From JBBQDZ01 sp038237515 (GTDB lineage Bacteria; Actinomycetota; Thermoleophilia; Gaiellales; Gaiellaceae), in the NCBI GenBank assembly GCA_038237515.1, contig JBBRYP010000049.1:1-36383 (forward strand): a DNA stretch of 36,383 bases, given 5' to 3'. Shown here one piece after another: positions 32,749-36,383 of this stretch. Position 1 is the first letter of the stretch, and each line of letters begins with the position of its first letter. The translations under genes were made by a program, and so were the position numbers. The notes under the pieces were generated by a model, which was not told where the DNA came from, searched no databases, and saw nothing but the letters and a program-made list of their open reading frames with translations.

Positions 32749-32892
32749 CTAACGCTCGTCGCGCGGCGGCGGCACGTCAGCGACCTTCTCGGCGTCCTCC
32801 TGGCGCTGCTCGGTCTCTTCCTCGACCGCCTGCTCGAACTTCGTCTCCGCCGACTCGCGGCTCTCGCGCTCACGATCCTCGGGTGTGGCCAT
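32749..32892 (-). CDS. 47-residue acidic coiled protein of unknown function
   Basis: From the ATG at 32892 the product is MATPEDRERESRESAETKFE, QAVEEETEQRQEDAEKVADV, PPPRDER. It is rich in Glu, Arg and Gln, predicted helical or disordered. The frame continues upstream through the tRNA-Leu complement, so only the last 47 codons are plausible. It is convergent with treY (4 bp between stops). Small acidic disordered proteins are common in actinobacteria, but I recognise no family. Confidence 0.45.
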   Translation of the reverse strand: MATPEDRERESRESAETKFEQAVEEETEQRQEDAEKVADVPPPRDER

Positions 32893-32930
32893 GCGCGTGC
32901 CGTACCCGCCTGCGCTAGCCTCGAACCATC

Positions 32931-33014
32931 GCGGGCGTGGCGAAACTGGGAGACGCGACGGGTTTAGGTCCCGTTGGGCTTCGGCCCTTGGAGGTTCGAG
33001 TCCTCTCGCCCGCA
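32931..33014 (+). tRNA. tRNA-Leu(UAG)
   Basis: An 84-nt cloverleaf read directly: acceptor GCGGGCG (32931-32937) with CGCCCGC (33007-33013) and discriminator A; anticodon stem ACGGG/CCCGT with loop TTTAGGT, giving anticodon TAG (Leu, codon CUA); long variable arm TGGGCTTCGGCCC typical of class II tRNAs; T arm GGAGG/CCTCT with loop TTCGAGT. The D arm (GCGAAACTGGGAGACGC) is also present. CCA is not encoded. Confidence 0.93.
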
Positions 33015-33046
33015 TCGACCGCGATCTTTTCCTGGCGATCGTCTCG

Positions 33047-33530
33047 GTGATCGCGGCGACTCTCGTCGCGACGGCGGCCGCCCTCGCGCCGCCACCGCCG
33101 GCGGCCCGGCTCGCGCCTCCGCAGGGCCGGCGAACCCTTTCCGCCGCCCTCACTGCGGCCGCGGAGGTGCCCCGGCCGAGGGACGCCGGCTCCGCAAACG
33201 GGCACGTTCGGCGCGAGCGGCTCGTTCAGGTGCCCCGCCGGTGGCGAGAACTGCGTGACGGCACCGGGGAGGATGACCTGGTCGCTCACGCTGAAGGGCC
33301 TGACCGGGCTGGCGACGGCTGCGAACGTCCATCTCGGGCGAAGGGGCCGGAACGGCGCGGTCGCGATTGCCCTCTGCGCCCCGTGCGGGCCTGCGGCGCA
33401 CGGGGCGATCGTCGTCAGCCGCAGCATCTTCCTCGCGATCGGCGACCGTGCCGCCTACGTCGAGGTTCACACGGCGAGGAATCCGGAGGGCGAGGTGCGC
33501 GGCCAGCTGCGGATGACGGCGGTCCCGTAG
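33047..33530 (+). pseudogene. CHRD-domain secreted protein, apparent frameshift
   Basis: The first part, from a GTG at 33047 (VIAATLVATAAALAPPPP as a signal peptide), reads in one frame through TLSAALTAAAEVPRPRDAGS ANG. The rest reads in another frame: TFGASGSFRCPAGGENC, WSLTLKGLTGLATAANVHLG, and VEVHTARNPEGEVRGQLRM. Together they make one CHRD domain, the extracellular fold seen in chordin and many bacterial secreted proteins. One extra base in the GGGC run near 33199-33203 would explain the switch. Either a recent inactivation or a sequencing error. It begins only 32 bp after the tRNA, and the exact start is uncertain. Confidence 0.65.
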
Positions 33531-33578
33531 GCCGGACGCTCCGGCGGCAGCCCCCCACCCCTCTGATTCAATGGGCGA

Positions 33579-34925
33579 GTGCTGACCCAGGTCGAGGAGC
33601 TGCCCGAGAACAGGATTCGCCTGAGCGTCGAGGTTCCACAGCACGACGTCAAGCACGCGGTCGATCACGCCGCCTCCGACCTCGCCTCCTCGCTTCGCAT
33701 CCCGGGCTTTCGCAAGGGCAGGGTGCCGATGCCGGTGCTCTACGCGCGCGTCGGCCGCGAGCGCGTCTACGCGGAAGCCGTTGAAAGCCATATCGGCGGC
33801 TGGTTCCGCAACGCCGTCGCCTCCTCCCGCATCCGGCCGGTCGAGCTGCCGCAGTACGACTACGAGCTGCCGGACACATCGGAGGGAGCGTTTCGCTTCA
33901 CGGCGACGGTCGCGGTGCAGCCGACTCCCGAGCCGGCCGACTGGGCCGCGCTCGAGGTGCCTGCGCGCGAGGCCGAGGTGCCCGCGGAGCTCGTCGACAA
34001 CGAGCTCGAGGTGCTCCGGCACGGAGTCGCCGCGCTCGTCCCGGTCGAGGGTCGGCCCGCGCAGCCGCTCGACACCGTGGTCATCGATCTCGTCGGCCCC
34101 GACGGCACGACGCAGCGCGATTACGTCGTCGAGCTCGGCTCCGGCCGCATCCTCGAGGAGGTCGAGGCGGGCCTCGTCGGGATGTCGGCGGGTCAGACCA
34201 GGACGATCGAGTACGAGGTCGCGGAAGGTCCTGTGGCCACGGTCGAGGTGACGCTGAACGAGATCAAGGAGCGCGAGTTGCCGCCCTTGGACGACGAACT
34301 GGCCCGAGCGGCGAGCGAGTTCGACTCGCTGGAAGAGCTGCGCGGCGACATCGAGAAGCACCTGCGGGAGCAGGTCGAGGACGAGATCGAGGCCGAGTTC
34401 CGCGCCGCAGCCGTGGACGCGCTCGTGGCGGCGTCGAGTTTCGACCCGTCGGGCCCGCTCGTCGCCGCGCGCGCGCGCGAGCTCCTCCAGGGAATGGCGC
34501 GCTCGCTGGAGCGCCGCGGCATCGCACCGGAGACCTACTTCGCAGTCACGAACCAGACGCCGGAGCAGCTCCAGGAGCGGATTCAGGCGGAAGCGGCCCA
34601 CGCGGTCGCCGTCGAGCTCGTCCTCGAGGGAGTGGCGGAGAAGCTCGCGCTCCAGGTCTCGGACGAGGAGCTGCGAGCTTTCATCCGTGAGCAGGCGGCC
34701 GACGAGGAGTCTCCCGAAGAGGCCGTGGAGGAGATCTGGCAGGGGCCGGCGCGCGAGCAGCTGCGCGACGACCTGCGCCTGCGCGCCGCCCTCGATCGCG
34801 TCGTCTCCGAGGTCAAGCGGATCCCCGCCGAGCTCGCCGCGGCGCGCGACAAGCTCTGGACGCCCGAGAAAGGGCAGGCGGCGGCGGAGACGAAACTCTG
34901 GACACCCGGCATGAAGGAGCGTTGA
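33579..34925 (+). CDS. tig: trigger factor
   Basis: A 448-residue ribosome-associated chaperone with peptidyl-prolyl isomerase activity. The N-terminal ribosome-binding domain contains the signature GFRKGRVP (residues about 44-51), the middle FKBP-like domain spans about 150-235 (TVVIDLVGPDGTT, GLVGMSAGQTRTIEYEV), and the C-terminal arm is helical and Glu-rich (LEELRGDIEKHLREQVEDEI). The start is a GTG at 33579. The TGA shares a base with the clpP ATG (TGATG overlap). First gene of the tig-clpP-clpX operon. Confidence 0.95.
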   Translation: MLTQVEELPENRIRLSVEVPQHDVKHAVDHAASDLASSLRIPGFRKGRVPMPVLYARVGRERVYAEAVESHIGGWFRNAVASSRIRPVELPQYDYELPDTSEGAFRFTATVAVQPTPEPADWAALEVPAREAEVPAELVDNELEVLRHGVAALVPVEGRPAQPLDTVVIDLVGPDGTTQRDYVVELGSGRILEEVEAGLVGMSAGQTRTIEYEVAEGPVATVEVTLNEIKERELPPLDDELARAASEFDSLEELRGDIEKHLREQVEDEIEAEFRAAAVDALVAASSFDPSGPLVAARARELLQGMARSLERRGIAPETYFAVTNQTPEQLQERIQAEAAHAVAVELVLEGVAEKLALQVSDEELRAFIREQAADEESPEEAVEEIWQGPAREQLRDDLRLRAALDRVVSEVKRIPAELAAARDKLWTPEKGQAAAETKLWTPGMKER

Positions 34926-35527
34926 TGAATCCGCAGATGAGCCCGCTGATCCCGATGGTGATCGAACAGACCTCGCGAGGCGAGAGAGCATTCGACATCT
35001 ACTCGCGCCTGCTGAACGAGCGCATCATCTTCCTCGGCACGCCCGTCGACGATCAGATCGCGAACCTGACCATCGCGCAGCTCCTCCATCTGGAGTCGGA
35101 GGATCCGGACAAGGACATCTCGCTGTACATCAACTCGCCGGGAGGCTCGGTCTATGCAGGGCTCGGGATCTACGACACGATGCAGTTCATCAAGCCGGAC
35201 GTGCAGACGATCTGCGTGGGGATCGCGATGAGCATGGGTGCGCTCCTCCTCGCGGCCGGCGCCAAAGGAAAGCGGATGGCGCTGCCGAACGCCAAGATCC
35301 TGATCCACCAGGTGTGGGGTGGGTTCCAGGGGCAGGCGACCGACATCGAGATTCACGCGCGTGAGACGATCGCGCTCAAGCGCAAGATGGAGGAGATCAT
35401 GGCCAAGCACACAGACCAGCCCCTCGAGAAGGTGTCCAAGGACATGGAGCGCGACTACTTCATGAGCTCCGAGGAGGCCACGGAGTACGGCCTCATCGAC
35501 ACCGTCATCGAACATCGCCCGAAATAG
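34925..35527 (+). CDS. clpP: ATP-dependent Clp protease proteolytic subunit
   Basis: A 200-residue serine protease subunit of the ClpXP/ClpCP complex. The ATG at 34925 overlaps the tig stop by one base; a TTG at 34922 is also possible but less likely. The catalytic triad is Ser103 (GIAMSMGALLL), His128 (ILIHQVWGG) and Asp177 (MERDYFMS), with the same spacing as E. coli ClpP (25 and 49 residues). The oxyanion region SPGGSVYAGLGIYD is present. It is the single clpP in view; many actinobacteria carry two. Confidence 0.97.
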   Translation: MNPQMSPLIPMVIEQTSRGERAFDIYSRLLNERIIFLGTPVDDQIANLTIAQLLHLESEDPDKDISLYINSPGGSVYAGLGIYDTMQFIKPDVQTICVGIAMSMGALLLAAGAKGKRMALPNAKILIHQVWGGFQGQATDIEIHARETIALKRKMEEIMAKHTDQPLEKVSKDMERDYFMSSEEATEYGLIDTVIEHRPK

Positions 35528-35566
35528 GGCTGGTCGAAAAGGTGAATCCGAGGTACAAGGAGAGTC

Positions 35567-36383
35567 GTGGCTCGCGCGTCTGAGGGCAACGAGCAGCTGC
35601 TCTGCAGTTTTTGCGGTAAGAGCCAGCGCCAGGTCAAGAAGCTGATCGCCGGCCCGGGCGTCTACATCTGCGACGAGTGCATCGATCTCTGCAACGAGAT
35701 CATCGACGAGGAGCTGACCGCACCGTCGCACCTCGACCTCGACAACCTGCCGAGGCCGATGGAGATCTACACCCTCCTGAACGACTACGTCGTCTCGCAG
35801 GAGGAGGCCAAGCGGACGCTCTCCGTTGCGGTCTACAACCACTACAAGCGCGTGCAGATGGGCTCCGACGACGGGGAGGTCGAGCTCCAGAAGTCGAACA
35901 TCCTGCTCCTCGGCCCCACGGGCTGCGGCAAGACGCATCTCGCGCAGACGCTCGCCCGGATCCTGAACGTCCCGTTCGCGATCGCCGACGCCACGGCCCT
36001 GACCGAGGCCGGTTATGTCGGTGAGGACGTCGAGAACATCCTGCTGAAGCTGATCCAGGCCGCGGACTTCGACATCAAGAAGGCGGAGACCGGGATCATC
36101 TACATCGACGAGGTCGACAAGATCGCGCGCAAGGCGGACAGTCCGTCGATCACGCGCGACGTGTCGGGCGAGGGCGTGCAGCAGGCGCTGCTGAAGATCG
36201 TGGAGGGAACCGTGGCGTCGGTGCCGCCGCAGGGTGGGCGCAAGCATCCGCACCAGGAGTTCCTCTCGATCGACACGACGAACATCCTCTTCATCTGCGG
36301 CGGCGCGTTTGCGGGCCTCGACAAGATCATCGGCAAGCGCATCGGCAAGAGCGCCGTCGGTTTCGGCGCCCAGGTGCGGTCGA
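35567..36383 (+). CDS. clpX: Clp protease ATPase subunit ClpX (partial, 3' cut)
   Basis: The unfoldase that feeds substrates to ClpP. The start is a GTG at 35567 with AAGGAG at 35557-35562. The visible 272 residues contain the zinc-binding domain (CSFCGK ... YICDECIDLC, four cysteines), PRPMEIYTLLNDYVV, Walker A GPTGCGKT (Lys122) and Walker B IIYIDEVDKIA, plus the sensor region TTNILFICGGAF. The window ends inside the AAA+ domain at GFGAQVRS, so the C-terminal part is outside. Lies 39 bp after clpP. Confidence 0.97.
   Translation, partial: MARASEGNEQLLCSFCGKSQRQVKKLIAGPGVYICDECIDLCNEIIDEELTAPSHLDLDNLPRPMEIYTLLNDYVVSQEEAKRTLSVAVYNHYKRVQMGSDDGEVELQKSNILLLGPTGCGKTHLAQTLARILNVPFAIADATALTEAGYVGEDVENILLKLIQAADFDIKKAETGIIYIDEVDKIARKADSPSITRDVSGEGVQQALLKIVEGTVASVPPQGGRKHPHQEFLSIDTTNILFICGGAFAGLDKIIGKRIGKSAVGFGAQVRS

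Noticed and set aside
32893..33153. N-terminal extension of the small minus-strand acidic ORF
   Set aside because: The extension is the reverse complement of tRNA-Leu and the CHRD gene start; a peptide such as RARGLEPPRAEAQRDLNPS is a known kind of artefact of reading through tRNA-Leu.

Overview
The window looks like chromosomal DNA from a high-GC actinobacterium. GC is high throughout, GTG and TTG starts are frequent, and Actinomycetota-type trehalose and alpha-glucan enzymes sit close to a tig-clpP-clpX operon. I lean towards the class Thermoleophilia (Gaiellales/Solirubrobacterales relatives), but that is inferred from gene content and general style, not from a marker tree.

Layout. Positions 1-2.8 kb are an accessory-looking, somewhat less GC-rich stretch: the last codons of an unidentified gene, then two related small winged-helix-like genes (the first frameshifted) flanking an AlkZ-like/HTH_42 protein, then a cluster of palindromic repeats. 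From 2.8 to 7.7 kb come envelope and secreted proteins: an L,D-transpeptidase, an ice-binding (DUF3494) protein with a Pro/Thr and Lys/Ala/Pro tail, a secreted gluzincin-like metallopeptidase, and a methyltransferase relic that the peptidase gene runs into. From 7.8 to 9.4 kb lie a dienelactone-hydrolase-like protein, a possible structured RNA in front of a 37-codon Cys-rich ORF, and an overlapping XRE/nucleotidyltransferase pair that resembles a toxin-antitoxin module. From 9.4 to 12.7 kb are typA, a greA-family gene and a secreted seven-bladed propeller, followed by a 235-bp-period tandem repeat.

The core of the window is two alpha-glucan/trehalose clusters. The first, 13.2-21.9 kb, has malQ divergent from glgE-treS-mak-glgB, which covers trehalose to maltose to maltose-1-phosphate to branched alpha-glucan (the GlgE pathway). 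The second, 27.1-32.7 kb, is treZ-treX-treY, which debranches glucan and converts it to trehalose (the TreYZ pathway). Together they encode most of a glucan-trehalose interconversion cycle. Between them are a secreted orphan, a two-TM protein with a K-channel-like pore but no recognisable selectivity filter, and a very large patatin-like lipase with C-terminal membrane segments. Both clusters carry short GGGACA/TGTCCC-type repeats, in the glgE-treS junction and in the treZ 3' end.

The right end has a small acidic ORF, a tRNA-Leu(UAG), a CHRD-domain gene with an apparent frameshift, and the protein quality-control operon tig-clpP-clpX, with clpX cut by the window edge. No rRNA, CRISPR array, transposase or integrase is visible. 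All function calls come from reading motifs in the sequence; no database search was possible.
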